NCBI RefSeq assembly: GCF_029688845.1
Contig: NZ_JARUKW010000016.1
Span: 56,110 to 120,109, forward strand
Source of the DNA: Natronococcus sp. A-GB1
GTDB taxonomy: Archaea; Halobacteriota; Halobacteria; Halobacteriales; Natrialbaceae
Reading direction: 5' to 3'
DNA length: 64,000 nucleotides
The notes beneath the pieces are model-generated. The model did no database searches, was not told the origin of the DNA, and saw only the letters and a program-made list of their open reading frames with translations. Made by a program: the position numbers and the translations under genes. Shown here one piece after another: positions 27,523-37,033 of the stretch (position 1 is its first letter; each line of letters opens with the position of its first letter).

Positions 27523-28440
27523 ATGGCCGAGACGAACTCGCAGTTTCCGCGCTCGCTCGAGGGCGTTCGGGAGTCACTCGGCCAGCAGTCCGGCTCGAAC
27601 CGGGCCCTGCTGCTCATGGCCCCGTTGCTCGCCTTCGAGCTGCTGGTGTTCGTGGTCCCCTTCTTCATCCTCCTGCGGATCAGCTTCGCCGAGGAGTCGA
27701 GCGACCTCGTCTACGCCGAAGGGACCTGGACGCTCGAGGCCTACTCGAGCGTCCTCACGAGCGACCTCCTCTGGAGCATCGTCGGCTTCTCCTTCCTGCT
27801 TGGAGTCGTCGTCACGGTGCTGTCGGTCCTGATCGGTCTGTTCTACGCCTACGCGATCTGGCGGTCGACGGGACTCGTCAAGTCGCTGTTGCTGTTCTCG
27901 GTCGTGCTCCCGCTGCTGACGACGCTCGTCATCAGGACGTACGCGTTCAATCCCCTATTGGCGCCGTCGGGGACGCTCAACGAGCTGCTGCTCTCGCTCG
28001 GACTCATCTCGAGTCCGATCCAGTTCGTCCCCGGGACCGTCGGCGTCGTCGTCGGCCAGCTCTACATCGTGCTTCCCTACGCCGTGCTGGCGATCTACAG
28101 CGTGCTGGCGACGATGGACTGGCACGTCGTCGAAGCCGCCCGCGACCTCGGGGCGAGCCGACCCCGGTCGGTGCTCGAGGTCGTCGTCCCGCAGGCGATG
28201 CCCGGCATCATCGTCGCGGCGGTGATCTCCTTCGCCTGGAGCGTCGGGGCCTACGCCGCACCCGACCTGCTGTCGGGCAACATCACGTTCGCCATGCAGG
28301 TCGAGGGGCTGATGCTCTCGGACATGCGCTACCCGCTGGCGGCCGCGTTCTCCGTGGTGATGCTCCTGTTGATGCTAGCCAGCATCGCGATCATGTTCAC
28401 CCTGCTCAACCGACTCGGAGGTGAGTTCGAACTTGCATAG
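27523..28440 (+). CDS. potB: ABC transporter permease, PotB type
   Basis: The 305-residue membrane protein has about six helices. The coupling (EAA) loop reads MDWHVVEAARDLGASRPRSV and contacts PotA. An N-terminal cytosolic tail of about 25 residues precedes the first helix. It starts one base after the potA stop, so translation is coupled. Confidence 0.9.
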   Translation: MAETNSQFPRSLEGVRESLGQQSGSNRALLLMAPLLAFELLVFVVPFFILLRISFAEESSDLVYAEGTWTLEAYSSVLTSDLLWSIVGFSFLLGVVVTVLSVLIGLFYAYAIWRSTGLVKSLLLFSVVLPLLTTLVIRTYAFNPLLAPSGTLNELLLSLGLISSPIQFVPGTVGVVVGQLYIVLPYAVLAIYSVLATMDWHVVEAARDLGASRPRSVLEVVVPQAMPGIIVAAVISFAWSVGAYAAPDLLSGNITFAMQVEGLMLSDMRYPLAAAFSVVMLLLMLASIAIMFTLLNRLGGEFELA

Positions 28441-29236
28441 AGAACGCCTCGAGACCGCGGCGTTTCGCGCCGGCTATCTAGCTCTGCTGGCACTCATGCT
28501 GTTGCCGCTGCTGGTCGTCGTCGTGACGTCGTTCTCCGGGACGGGCCGGCTCGCGTTCCCGCCGGAGAGCTACTCGCTCATGTGGTACGTCGAGTTCCTC
28601 GACAGCGTCCGCTGGCTCGACGCCTTCACGAACAGTATCGTCATCGGCGTCGGCACCGCGCTGGTCGCGACGCTGCTGGGCGTGATGGGCGCGTTCGGCC
28701 AGGAGATCGACGACGGCTCGCTAGGGTCGATACTGGCGCCGCTGGTCCTGATCCCACTTCTGATCCCGCCAGTGATACTCGGCATCACGCTGCTGATGTA
28801 CTTCAACGAGGTCGGGCTCCGGGGCTCGTACGCGAGCATCGTGCTGGCCCACACGCTGTGGGCGACGCCGCTGGTCTACTTCGTGATGCGGTCGGTGTTC
28901 AGCCGGTTCGACTGGCAACAGCTCGACGCCGCACAGGACCTCGGCGCCGGCCCGGTCCAGTCGTTCGTCCACGTCGTCCTCCCGAACGTGAAACACGGGA
29001 TCTTTGTCGGCGGACTGCTCGCGTTCATCATCAGCCTCCAGGAGTTCGTGATGGCGCTGTTCCTCTCGACGCCAAGCACCGAGACGATCCCCGTCCTCGC
29101 CTGGACCGAGATCAGGCAGGCGCTGGATCCGATGGTCAGCGTCGTCTCGACGTTCCTGATCGTCATCTCGGTCGTCGGGATCCTCCTGGCGGTGGTCGCG
29201 ACGAACCTCGAGTGGCTGTCGAAACAGCTCTCCTAG
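28421..29236 (+). CDS. potC: ABC transporter permease, PotC type
   Basis: The 271-residue second permease has six helices and the EAA loop QQLDAAQDLGAGPVQSFVHV. Its GTG start lies inside potB, a 20-base overlap, the tightest junction of the operon. It forms the heterodimeric channel with PotB. The operon ends here; the following DNA turns AT-rich. Confidence 0.9.
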   Translation: MSSNLHRERLETAAFRAGYLALLALMLLPLLVVVVTSFSGTGRLAFPPESYSLMWYVEFLDSVRWLDAFTNSIVIGVGTALVATLLGVMGAFGQEIDDGSLGSILAPLVLIPLLIPPVILGITLLMYFNEVGLRGSYASIVLAHTLWATPLVYFVMRSVFSRFDWQQLDAAQDLGAGPVQSFVHVVLPNVKHGIFVGGLLAFIISLQEFVMALFLSTPSTETIPVLAWTEIRQALDPMVSVVSTFLIVISVVGILLAVVATNLEWLSKQLS

Positions 29237-29317
29237 CAGGGGAGAGTGACCCGGCTTCGGTATTCAGAATCTGCGTGAGACTCGCCTTCAGTAGAAGTCA
29301 ACTACAGAGCACGGTGG

Positions 29318-29653
29318 TCAGTTAGAGCGATTGCAAATATCCCGTACAACAAAGCCCAGCCCTGCGGTTGTTCCGACGACTCCTACTACGGGAAACAGAA
29401 GCGGGCTACCACGTTCGTTACACCCATCGTTCCAGGCGAGTACTCCTCCTCGGCCAGGGCCTCCTATTCCAGGTGGAACGATTCCCTCGATTGAACTTTG
29501 AGTCGGATGAATTCCAATTACCTCATACATTGTGCTATCGAACTCACAAGCGGTCAGTGTCATTTGTGGCGATAGTACAATAGTCGCAACAAGCATCAGT
29601 AATCCAAGGGCTAAGACGCCATAGCTGGTATATCCAGACGGTATCGAAATCAC
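29318..29653 (-). CDS. Hypothetical two-helix membrane protein in an AT-rich patch
   Basis: The 111-residue frame (GTG at 29653) has a membrane helix near the N-terminus (VLALGLLMLVATIVLS), a middle exposed segment with two cysteines, and a second helix near the end (LLFPVVGVVGTTAGLGFVV). Base composition is clearly lower in GC than both neighbours, suggesting recent acquisition. An AT-rich stretch just upstream could serve as promoter. Unrecognised. Confidence 0.5.
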   Translation of the reverse strand: MISIPSGYTSYGVLALGLLMLVATIVLSPQMTLTACEFDSTMYEVIGIHPTQSSIEGIVPPGIGGPGRGGVLAWNDGCNERGSPLLFPVVGVVGTTAGLGFVVRDICNRSN

Positions 29654-29822
29654 GTATCACTCTTTAATGCATAATTGTATGAAAGTAACGCTCGACTGAT
29701 GAATTTGGTAGATGCTACTCGTTGCTAACCGCTCAGTATACACGCTCTATGTAACGACTCGTATTCACAGCCAGACCGAACAACAAAACCCTATTATCAA
29801 CTCCTGCTAGCGATCCGCCGCT

Positions 29823-30797
29823 TCAGTAGCTGAACTGGATCAGCGCCGACCCGGCGAGGACGATCATCGACGCCGAGGCCTTCTGGGCCAGCGTGAACGG
29901 ATCGAACTGCTCCTGAAGCAACGCGGGCGCGAGCTTCGAGAGCGCGAGCGCGCCGACGAACACCATCATCACGTCGAGTTTGGTGATCGCGGTCGCCAGC
30001 GAGACTGGGCCGTGCTCGAGCGCCCGGATGAACGTGAAGAGTCCGACGGCGTTGAGCAGGCCGCCGACCAGCAGCAGCTTCGTTCCCTTCGTGAGCCGCA
30101 CGCGGCCGGCCAGCAGGTCGGCGGGATTCGGTTCGACCCCGCCGCTGCGAAACGGGACGACCGCGGCGATCGAGGCCAGGCCGCCGAGGCTGATCCAGAA
30201 CAGGATCTCGACGGTGCCGAACCCGTCGGTGAGCACCTTCATCCCGGTGTTGAACACCGCGAAGGCGATCGCGGCGAGGACGGCGACCCCGACCGTCGAG
30301 AACGTCAGGCTCTCGCGGATCGAGCCGGCCTCCCGGTCGTAGGAGATAAACAGCGCGCCGAAGACGACCAGCCCGACCCCGGCGTAGACGCCCGACGGGA
30401 ACGCCTCGTCGAGGATCAAAAACCCGAGAACGAGCACGAAGACGGTCTCGAGCGACAGCGCCGGGACGAACCGCGAGACGTCGCCGTTGACCAGCCCCCA
30501 GTAGTAGATCCCGTAGGCGATCGTCGAGACGACGCCGAACCCCAGCGCGACCGCCACCGGCGCGGGCTCGGCTCCCGGAACCGGACCACCGCCCGTTCCC
30601 GTGAGGCTGTTTCGGATCGCCGGCCACTCGAGAGCGAGCCCGACGAGGACGTAGACGGCGTAGAAGGGGATGCAGTTGTAGATCGCCAGCGTCAGCGGGT
30701 CGTCGATCTCGACGCCGCTGACGACCTTCGACAGCAAGGCGATCACGGCGTAGATCCCCGCGGTCAGAAGGGCGTAGAGGAACCAGGTCGACATCAT
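29823..30797 (-). CDS. EamA/DMT superfamily transporter
   Basis: The 324-residue protein has about ten hydrophobic helices arranged as two EamA repeats (STWFLYALLTAGIYAVIALL; VGVAVLAAIAFAVFNTGMKV) separated by a cytosolic loop. DMT exporters move small metabolites such as amino acids or sugars; the substrate is unknown. Two consecutive ATG codons make the start 30797 or 30794. Confidence 0.87.
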   Translation of the reverse strand: MMSTWFLYALLTAGIYAVIALLSKVVSGVEIDDPLTLAIYNCIPFYAVYVLVGLALEWPAIRNSLTGTGGGPVPGAEPAPVAVALGFGVVSTIAYGIYYWGLVNGDVSRFVPALSLETVFVLVLGFLILDEAFPSGVYAGVGLVVFGALFISYDREAGSIRESLTFSTVGVAVLAAIAFAVFNTGMKVLTDGFGTVEILFWISLGGLASIAAVVPFRSGGVEPNPADLLAGRVRLTKGTKLLLVGGLLNAVGLFTFIRALEHGPVSLATAITKLDVMMVFVGALALSKLAPALLQEQFDPFTLAQKASASMIVLAGSALIQFSY

Positions 30798-31051
30798 AGA
30801 CGGGACGCCCCCAGAACGGCGTCGTCCGCGGACGACCGACCGGCGTTACACCCCTCGAGGCGGCGACCGCCCTCGTCGCGTTCCATCGTTTCTGATCGAA
30901 TGCCTCGAGTCCCAAGAGTCCCACGTACGGAGATGCTGGTGTCACGCGCTCGCACGGTACGCAATGAGCCGATCGAACGTACCTGATACCGGTCGAGACT
31001 GTACACGAACGAGGGGAGAAGTTTCAGGTAGGTGATCCCTGTAGGCGGGCT

Positions 31052-32047
31052 ATGACCGACGACACCAGCCGACGTCACTCGGTGTTTCGGTGGACAGTTA
31101 TCGAGGGCAACCGGCTCACCGTCGCCGGCGTGCTGCTCGGCGGGATCACACTGTTGTTGCTCGCCTTGCTCGTCGTGAACCTGTTTCCGCGGGCGCCCGG
31201 CGAACCGCTGTATCTCCTGTTCAGCTCCTTTCTCGGCGGAAACCTCACCCTCATCACGGTCGTCATCGCGATCAACCAGCTCGTGTTCTCTCGAGAGCTC
31301 GGCTCGCCGGGAGATCTGGAGCGGCGAACCCGAAACGCCGTCGAGTACCGCGATCAGGTACAGGATGTGATGGACCGAGCGGTGAGCCCGGTGATGCCGG
31401 GGTCGTTCCTGCTCATCCTCCACGAGAACCTCGGCAAGCGAGCCCAGGCGCTGCGCGAGACGGTGACCGATCCTCTCGACGGTGAGCTCTCCGCAGAAAT
31501 CGACGAGCTCGTCGGGGCGCTTCGGGGTGACGTCAGAGCCGTCACGAGGACGGTCGACACACCCGACGCGGACGAACAGATCTTCGGCGCGATCGCGGCG
31601 ACACTGGGAACGACGCAGGCCGAGCAGCTGTACGACCTCGCTCGGATCGAGACGAAGTACGACGCACAGCTGACCGACGAGCAGCGCGAGCTGTTCACGT
31701 CGATCCGCGAGCACCTGCTCCACATCGACGTCGCCCGAAAGTACTTCCGGACGGTTTACATTACGAAGGAGCTCTCCTTTCTCTCGCGGGTCCTGCTGAT
31801 CGTCGGACTCCCCGCACAGCTGTTTCTCGCCGCGACGCTGGCGGTGTACGATCTCGCGGCGATCGAAGCGCTCCCGGCGGCGGGGATCGTCGCGGTGACG
31901 CTCGTCGCCATGGTCGCCTGCTTCGCGCCGCTTTCGATCCTGGCGTCGTTCGTTCTCCGGCTGTCGTGGGTCGCACAGCGAAACGCGACCGTGATGCCCT
32001 TTGCGGCCTCGGAGAAGGATTACACGCTGTTTTCGGCCGACGAGTGA
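31052..32047 (+). CDS. Four-helix membrane protein with central helical domain
   Basis: The 331-residue protein has two helices near the N-terminus (TVAGVLLGGITLLLLALLVV; LTLITVVIAINQLVF), about 150 residues of charged helical domain facing one side (including TQAEQLYDLARIETKYDAQL), then two helices near the end (LLIVGLPAQLFLAATLAVY; AAGIVAVTLVAMVACFAPL). This 2+2 layout recurs in haloarchaeal hypothetical proteins; function unknown. Confidence 0.75.
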   Translation: MTDDTSRRHSVFRWTVIEGNRLTVAGVLLGGITLLLLALLVVNLFPRAPGEPLYLLFSSFLGGNLTLITVVIAINQLVFSRELGSPGDLERRTRNAVEYRDQVQDVMDRAVSPVMPGSFLLILHENLGKRAQALRETVTDPLDGELSAEIDELVGALRGDVRAVTRTVDTPDADEQIFGAIAATLGTTQAEQLYDLARIETKYDAQLTDEQRELFTSIREHLLHIDVARKYFRTVYITKELSFLSRVLLIVGLPAQLFLAATLAVYDLAAIEALPAAGIVAVTLVAMVACFAPLSILASFVLRLSWVAQRNATVMPFAASEKDYTLFSADE

Positions 32048-32153
32048 GAGAGAAGACGGAGCCGCTTGCTGCTCGCGTCCGCTTTCGAGCGTCCCGGCGC
32101 AGTTTTCGCGGCCGAATCGCGTTCGCTCGAGCGCTGAAACCGCGTTCGCTCGG

Positions 32154-34088
32154 TTAGAGGAAGCGGAACGTCTCGAGGTTCTTCGGCGCGAACGTCCGCA
32201 TGTTGTAGTCGTGGTACAGCGCCGAGGAGAGGTCCTGCGTGGAGCGTTCGTCACCGTGGACACAGAGGACCTTCTCGGGACGGGGGTTCATCGTCTTGAC
32301 GAAGTTCTCGAGGCCGGCCCGGTCGGCGTGGCCGGAGAAGCCGTCGACGGTCTCGACGTTCATGTTCAGCGAGAGCGTACCGCGGCCGCCGCCGTTGCCC
32401 GCCGCGCCGACCTCGCTGGTCGGGATCTCGTCCCAGCCGTTCTGGATGCGACGGCCGAGGGTCCCCTGGGCCTGGTAGCCGACGAACACGAGCGAGGAGT
32501 CCGGGTCGGGACCGAGGTGGCTCAGCCAGGACATAATCGGGCCGCCGGTGACCATCCCCGACGTCGAGAGGATGATGCAGGGACCGCCGTCGGCGACGTC
32601 CTGGCGTTCCTCCTCCCCGGCGTCGATGTGGTTGAACTGCTCGGCGAGGAACGGGTTCTCGTCCTCGTGGAAGATCCGATCCCGCAGGTCGTCCCGGAGG
32701 TACTCGGGGTAGGTCGTGTGGATCGCCGTCGCCTCCCAAATCATCCCGTCGAGGTGAACCGGCATCTCGGGGATCTTGCCCGACCGCATCGCCTCCTCCA
32801 GGACGAGCATGATCTCCTGGGAGCGACCCACGGCGAACGCCGGGATGAGGACCTTCCCGTCCCGATCGTGGGCCTCGTTGATAACGTCGACGAGCTTTTG
32901 TTCGGAGTCTTCCTGGTCGGTCTGGTAGTCGTTGCGACCGCCGTAGGTCGATTCCAGGACCAGGGTTTCGACGCGCGGGAAGTCGTTGACCGCGCCGTTG
33001 AACAGGCGTGTGTCGTCGTAATGGATGTCCCCCGAGAACGCGACGTTGTAGAGGCCGTCGCCGATGTGGAAGTGGCTCACCGCGGAGCCGAGGATGTGGC
33101 CCGCGTTGTGGAAGGTGAGCTTGACGTCCGGAGCGATGTCGGTAACGTCGCCGTACTCGAGCGGGATGCAGTGTTTGATCGCCTCGCGAACCATCTCGGA
33201 CTCGTAGGGCGGGGCGCGTCCCTCCTTGGAGGCGACGTCGAGGTAGTCGAGCGTCAGCAGACCCATCAGGTCTCGCGTGGGCTCGGTACAGTAGATCGGG
33301 CCGTCGTAGCCGTACTTAAAGAGCAGCGGGATGAACGCGGAGTGGTCGAGGTGGGCGTGCGTGAGGACGACGGCGTCGATCGTCTGGGCGCCGGCGCCGA
33401 ACGCCTCGGGGGCGTGGAGGTAGGGCACTTCACCTTCGGCGCCGGGCTTGTCGCCGCAGTCGATCAGGATCCGCGTTTCGGGCGTCGAGAGGATGAACGC
33501 GGCTCGCCCGACCTCGCGACAGCAGCCCAACGTCGTGATCCGGACGTACTCGTCGTCGGACATCTCCTCGCGGTGGATCTGTCGGCCCACGCGCTCGAGG
33601 ATGTCCCGGCGGTCGTCGCGTTCCTGTTTGAGGAAACTCCGAACGTTCGAGACCGTCGAGGATTCGATCGGCGGCGTGCGGACGACCTCGGGCGTCCAGC
33701 CGACGCTTTTGGTAATGTCCCGAAGCGTCGAGCCGTGACGGCCGATGACCATGCCGGGTTTTTCGGCCTCGATGACAACCTCGCCGGTGTCGGCGTGGAA
33801 GTCGAGGTCGGTGACGCCGGCCTCCTCCGGAATGACGTTCGTGATCTGCTCGCGGGCCTCGTCGGGCCGCGAGAGCACGCTCGGGTCCGGGCGGACGGTG
33901 ATCCGCTTGCGGAGCTTGCTCGCGAGCTTGCGGATGAGGTCGCCCTGCTGGGCGAACTCCTTGGGGTCGCGCGTGTACACGACCAGCTCCGGGCCTTCGT
34001 ACTTCACCGAGGAAACCGAGATATCGTTCGGTAACTCGCTCGTGATCTCTGCTTTCAAATCGTCGAGTTGCTGCTCTACAGTGCTCAT
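32154..34088 (-). CDS. aCPSF1: KH/beta-CASP ribonuclease, transcription termination factor
   Basis: The 644-residue protein has N-terminal KH-like domains (residues 1 to about 150, including PGMVIGRHGSTLRDI). A metallo-beta-lactamase core follows, with the zinc motif VLTHAHLDHSAF near residue 240 and NAGHILGSA. The beta-CASP region contains STYGGRND, STSGMVTGGP and VDGFSGHADR. aCPSF1 is the archaeal homologue of CPSF73, an endo/5'-exonuclease that processes mRNA 3' ends at U-tracts and terminates transcription. Length and domain order are complete. Confidence 0.95.
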   Translation of the reverse strand: MSTVEQQLDDLKAEITSELPNDISVSSVKYEGPELVVYTRDPKEFAQQGDLIRKLASKLRKRITVRPDPSVLSRPDEAREQITNVIPEEAGVTDLDFHADTGEVVIEAEKPGMVIGRHGSTLRDITKSVGWTPEVVRTPPIESSTVSNVRSFLKQERDDRRDILERVGRQIHREEMSDDEYVRITTLGCCREVGRAAFILSTPETRILIDCGDKPGAEGEVPYLHAPEAFGAGAQTIDAVVLTHAHLDHSAFIPLLFKYGYDGPIYCTEPTRDLMGLLTLDYLDVASKEGRAPPYESEMVREAIKHCIPLEYGDVTDIAPDVKLTFHNAGHILGSAVSHFHIGDGLYNVAFSGDIHYDDTRLFNGAVNDFPRVETLVLESTYGGRNDYQTDQEDSEQKLVDVINEAHDRDGKVLIPAFAVGRSQEIMLVLEEAMRSGKIPEMPVHLDGMIWEATAIHTTYPEYLRDDLRDRIFHEDENPFLAEQFNHIDAGEEERQDVADGGPCIILSTSGMVTGGPIMSWLSHLGPDPDSSLVFVGYQAQGTLGRRIQNGWDEIPTSEVGAAGNGGGRGTLSLNMNVETVDGFSGHADRAGLENFVKTMNPRPEKVLCVHGDERSTQDLSSALYHDYNMRTFAPKNLETFRFL

Positions 34089-34431
34089 AATCGCCAGTTA
34101 TCGATTGCGTGAACTCGCCGACAGGGGGACGCCGGAGTCGCCGAAGCGAACGCACCACCGCGGGGACCGTCGACGGATCGCCGGGCGGCCGTCGGCCGCT
34201 GCAGTGAGACTGCCGACGACCTCGAGTGACGGTGCCATCGGACGACGGAGGATCCGTTCCGTCCGGTGTCCCGAGTCATTGTGTGATGGTTCGTCCGACG
34301 AAGACGTACCCAGGTCGGTTATCCTGGTTCGTGCGGGAAGATTCCAGGGAGAACCCGCTTACCCGTGGCTATTCTTTGCGTGGTATAAAAGCCTTCGCAA
34401 AACCCAGGGTGGTTCGGCCCGAAGCGACCGT
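34089..34431 (+). other. Divergent intergenic region between aCPSF1 and a conserved gene
   Basis: No supported gene lies in these 343 bases. The only strong signal is GGTATAAAAGCC at 34381-34392, a TATA box about 45 bases before the ATG at 34432. Nothing comparable is seen for aCPSF1, whose upstream CGATAACTGG is weak. Confidence 0.5.
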
Positions 34432-34914
34432 ATGCACCTCACGCCGGACCGCGTCGCCGCCGAGTACGAGTGGGTCAGCGAACGAGCCGACACCGTCGTT
34501 CCGGTCATCAACGACGTGCGCGACGATCTGGGATCGATCTTCGAGACCGACGTGGATTCGGTCACCGAGGACGCCTACCGTACAGAGGTCGACGCCGTCT
34601 TCGCCGACGGCGACCTCGCGGTCAACGTCGCCGCGATGGTCGCGATCCTGCGCGAACTCGATGTCGAGGGAGACTACCCGGGTTTCATCGTCGACGAGAT
34701 CGTCGGCCGGGAGCTGGCGGCGACGATCGCCGGCACCCAGCCCCTGCGAACGCTTGGTGAGGCGACGTTTCACTACGCCGACCTGCAGATCCACGGCGAC
34801 GCCGAGGAGAACGCGGGGATCGACGACTGCGAGGCCGCGCTGGCCGCGGGCTTCCAGGAGCGACTGCCGGGCTGGAACTGGACCGAACGGGAGAGCCCCT
34901 TCGGCGTACGCTAG
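34432..34914 (+). CDS. Conserved acidic helical protein of unknown function
   Basis: The 160-residue protein is acidic and predicted to be helical, with ordered blocks ADTVVPVINDVRDDLGSIF, VAAMVAILRELDVEGDYPGF and PLRTLGEATFHYADLQIHGD, then a Trp-containing tail LPGWNWTERES. Start at the first ATG after the TATA box. No motif or family recognised. Confidence 0.7.
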   Translation: MHLTPDRVAAEYEWVSERADTVVPVINDVRDDLGSIFETDVDSVTEDAYRTEVDAVFADGDLAVNVAAMVAILRELDVEGDYPGFIVDEIVGRELAATIAGTQPLRTLGEATFHYADLQIHGDAEENAGIDDCEAALAAGFQERLPGWNWTERESPFGVR

Positions 34915-34929
34915 TCCCTCGAGGAGCGG

Positions 34930-35601
34930 TCAGTCGTCGGTGTCGCCGTTCTCGCCATCGACGCCGGGGTCGGCCTCGTCGGTTTCGTCCTCGTCGTCGG
35001 TCTCGAGATCCTCCGGGTCTTCGTCGTCAGCCGGCTCGTCGCTGTCGTCCGCACCGTTTTCCTCGTCACCGTCGTCGGCTTCGTCGTCTTCGGGTTCGTC
35101 ATCCTCGATTTCGTCGTCCTCGGGCTCCTCCTCGACGTCGATGTCCTCCTCGGGATCGGTCGGATCGGGCTGTTGTTCCTGCTCCTCGAGGATCCGGTCG
35201 TAGGCCGCGCCCTCGGAGAGCGACGCGATCGGCCCTCCCTTGAGCTCGTCGACGATCGCCTCTGCCTCGCCGTCGATCCGGTAGAGTCCGTACTCGGAGC
35301 TCGAGTCCTCGATCGTGATGTCGTCGTCCTCCTCGGCCCGGGACTCGAAGTCGTCGATCGCCTCCTCGACGAGCTCCTGCTGGCGCTGCTGGGCCTCCAT
35401 CATGTCCAGTTCTTCGTTCTCGACTTGCTCCTGGAGCTCCTCGATCTCGGCGGAGTCCGGGCCGATGACGGCCGTCAGAACGTCGGCGTACTCGCCCTCG
35501 TCGTCGCCGAGCAGGCCGAGGTCGCTGCAGCCGGCCAGTGCCGCGGCAGTCCCCGTTCCGGTGAGCTGGAGGAATCGCCGTCGATCGTGTTCGCTGGTCA
35601 T
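34930..35601 (-). CDS. Tat lipoprotein with acidic low-complexity tail
   Basis: The 223-residue protein begins MTSEHDRRRFLQLTG and has a lipobox AAALAGC near residue 25. Residues 30-145 look folded (ADVLTAVIGPDSAEIEELQE, EYGLYRIDGEAEAIVDELKG). The last 80 residues are almost only Asp and Glu with Pro and Gly. The start at 35601 places the twin arginine nine residues in; a longer upstream frame lacks this logic. Unknown function. Confidence 0.75.
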   Translation of the reverse strand: MTSEHDRRRFLQLTGTGTAAALAGCSDLGLLGDDEGEYADVLTAVIGPDSAEIEELQEQVENEELDMMEAQQRQQELVEEAIDDFESRAEEDDDITIEDSSSEYGLYRIDGEAEAIVDELKGGPIASLSEGAAYDRILEEQEQQPDPTDPEEDIDVEEEPEDDEIEDDEPEDDEADDGDEENGADDSDEPADDEDPEDLETDDEDETDEADPGVDGENGDTDD

Positions 35602-35701
35602 TGGTGGTTCGAACGCGTCTCCCCACGAAAATAAGGGTTTTCGATCACCCCACACCTGCGGTCCGGATCCCTTTTGTTCGTCAGCCCGCTACCACGGGCC
35701 A

Positions 35702-36442
35702 GTGACATCCGGCATTCGGCCCCCGCAGGCGACGACGCTCGAGCACCCCGCCCTCGAGGCCGCCCGGAAGGCGATCGCCGATGGTATCGAGCGCGAGGCG
35801 ATGATCACGGTGTACGGCCGTTGCACCGTCGACTACGACGGCCGCGCCTCGAGCCGGCTTGAGGCCGGCGACCGCCACCTCATGCTCAAACCCGACGGCG
35901 CGGCGCTGGTCCACACCGACGAGGGCCAACAGCCCGTCAACTGGCAACCGCCCGGCTGCGACCACGCGGTTCGCTGCGAGGACGGCGCGCTCGTGATCGA
36001 GAGCCTGCGTTCCTCGCCCGACGAACAACTGCTCGTCAGCTTCGAGGAAGTGCTACAGGTCTCGACGTTCGCGGGTTCGGATCCGACGGAGCTCTCGGTC
36101 GTCGGCACCGAGGAGGACCTCCGTCGGCGGATCCTCGAGGAGCCGACCCTGCTCGAGGCCGGCTTTACACCGCTTGCGACTGAACGCGACACGCCCGCGG
36201 GAGCGGTCGACATCTACGGCGAGGACGCCGCGGGCCGATCGGTCGTCGTCGAACTCAAGCGTCGCCGCGTCGGCCCCGACGCCGTGAGCCAGCTCCGGCG
36301 CTACGTCGACGCCCTGGAGCGGGATCTCCACGCCGACGCCGCGGTTCGGGGAATCCTCGTCGCGCCTTCGGTGACAGATCGGGCCGAGCGGCTGCTGGCC
36401 CGCCACGACCTCGAGTTCGTCGCGCTCGAGCCGACGGAGTGA
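35702..36442 (+). CDS. nucS: Mismatch-specific endonuclease NucS/EndoMS
   Basis: The 246-residue protein has the NucS architecture: an N-terminal beta DNA-binding domain (REAMITVYGRCTVDYDGRAS, GDRHLMLKPDGAALVHTDEG, PVNWQPPGC) and a C-terminal RecB-like nuclease domain with catalytic residues in PAGAVDIYGEDAAGRSVVVELKRRR (Asp then Glu-X-Lys; key block VDIYGED). It cleaves both strands at mismatches in a MutSL-independent repair route. The GTG at 35702 gives the expected N-terminus. Confidence 0.93.
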   Translation: MTSGIRPPQATTLEHPALEAARKAIADGIEREAMITVYGRCTVDYDGRASSRLEAGDRHLMLKPDGAALVHTDEGQQPVNWQPPGCDHAVRCEDGALVIESLRSSPDEQLLVSFEEVLQVSTFAGSDPTELSVVGTEEDLRRRILEEPTLLEAGFTPLATERDTPAGAVDIYGEDAAGRSVVVELKRRRVGPDAVSQLRRYVDALERDLHADAAVRGILVAPSVTDRAERLLARHDLEFVALEPTE

Positions 36443-36473
36443 GCGCTGTCGGCGGCATCCGCTCCCCGAGTTG

Positions 36474-36935
36474 CTACGTCGACGGATAGCGCCCCTCGAG
36501 TTGGCCCTGTGCGAGGACGTGGCCGCTCATCGCCGATCTGAGGCCGTCGGCGTCCGTCTCGGGGTCGAGCTCAAGGGTCGTGTCGAGGGCGAAGACCGCG
36601 AAGCGATACGTGTGCTCCCGATCGGGCGGACTCGGACCGCCGTAGCCGACGTCGCCGAAATCGCTCGTCCCCTCCGTCGCGTCGTCGGCGTCCCAGTCCT
36701 CGGGTATTGTCTCGGTCTCCGGCGGAACGTTCCAGACGACCCAGTGATCCCAGATCTTCCCGGCGGGCTCGACCGCGTCGGGGTCGTCCACGATCAACGC
36801 GAGCGACTCGGCCTCGTCGGGTACGCCCTCGATCTCGAGGGGCGGGTTGACGTTCGCTTCGCCGTAGCCGTACCGCTCGGGGATGCGTCCGCCGTCGTCG
36901 AACGCGGGACTCGTGAGGGTGAGCGTCGCCATCAC
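36474..36935 (-). CDS. PEBP/YbhB-YbcL family protein
   Basis: The 153-residue protein matches phosphatidylethanolamine-binding-like proteins: SPAFDDGGRIPERYGYGE, the ligand pocket block LALIVDDPDAVEPAGKIWDH, WVVWNVPPE and YRFAVFALD. Family members bind anionic ligands; bacterial and archaeal roles are unclear. Two ATG codons allow a start at 36935 or 36932. It converges with nucS. Confidence 0.9.
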   Translation of the reverse strand: MMATLTLTSPAFDDGGRIPERYGYGEANVNPPLEIEGVPDEAESLALIVDDPDAVEPAGKIWDHWVVWNVPPETETIPEDWDADDATEGTSDFGDVGYGGPSPPDREHTYRFAVFALDTTLELDPETDADGLRSAMSGHVLAQGQLEGRYPST

Positions 36936-37033
36936 CTCGGCTCTCCCACGTCGTCCACGAAGTAGGTTACACCGGAACCCGGTGACGTCGGTGTCAGCGC
37001 GGACTTATGCCACTCGGCCTCCTACCAGTGGTG

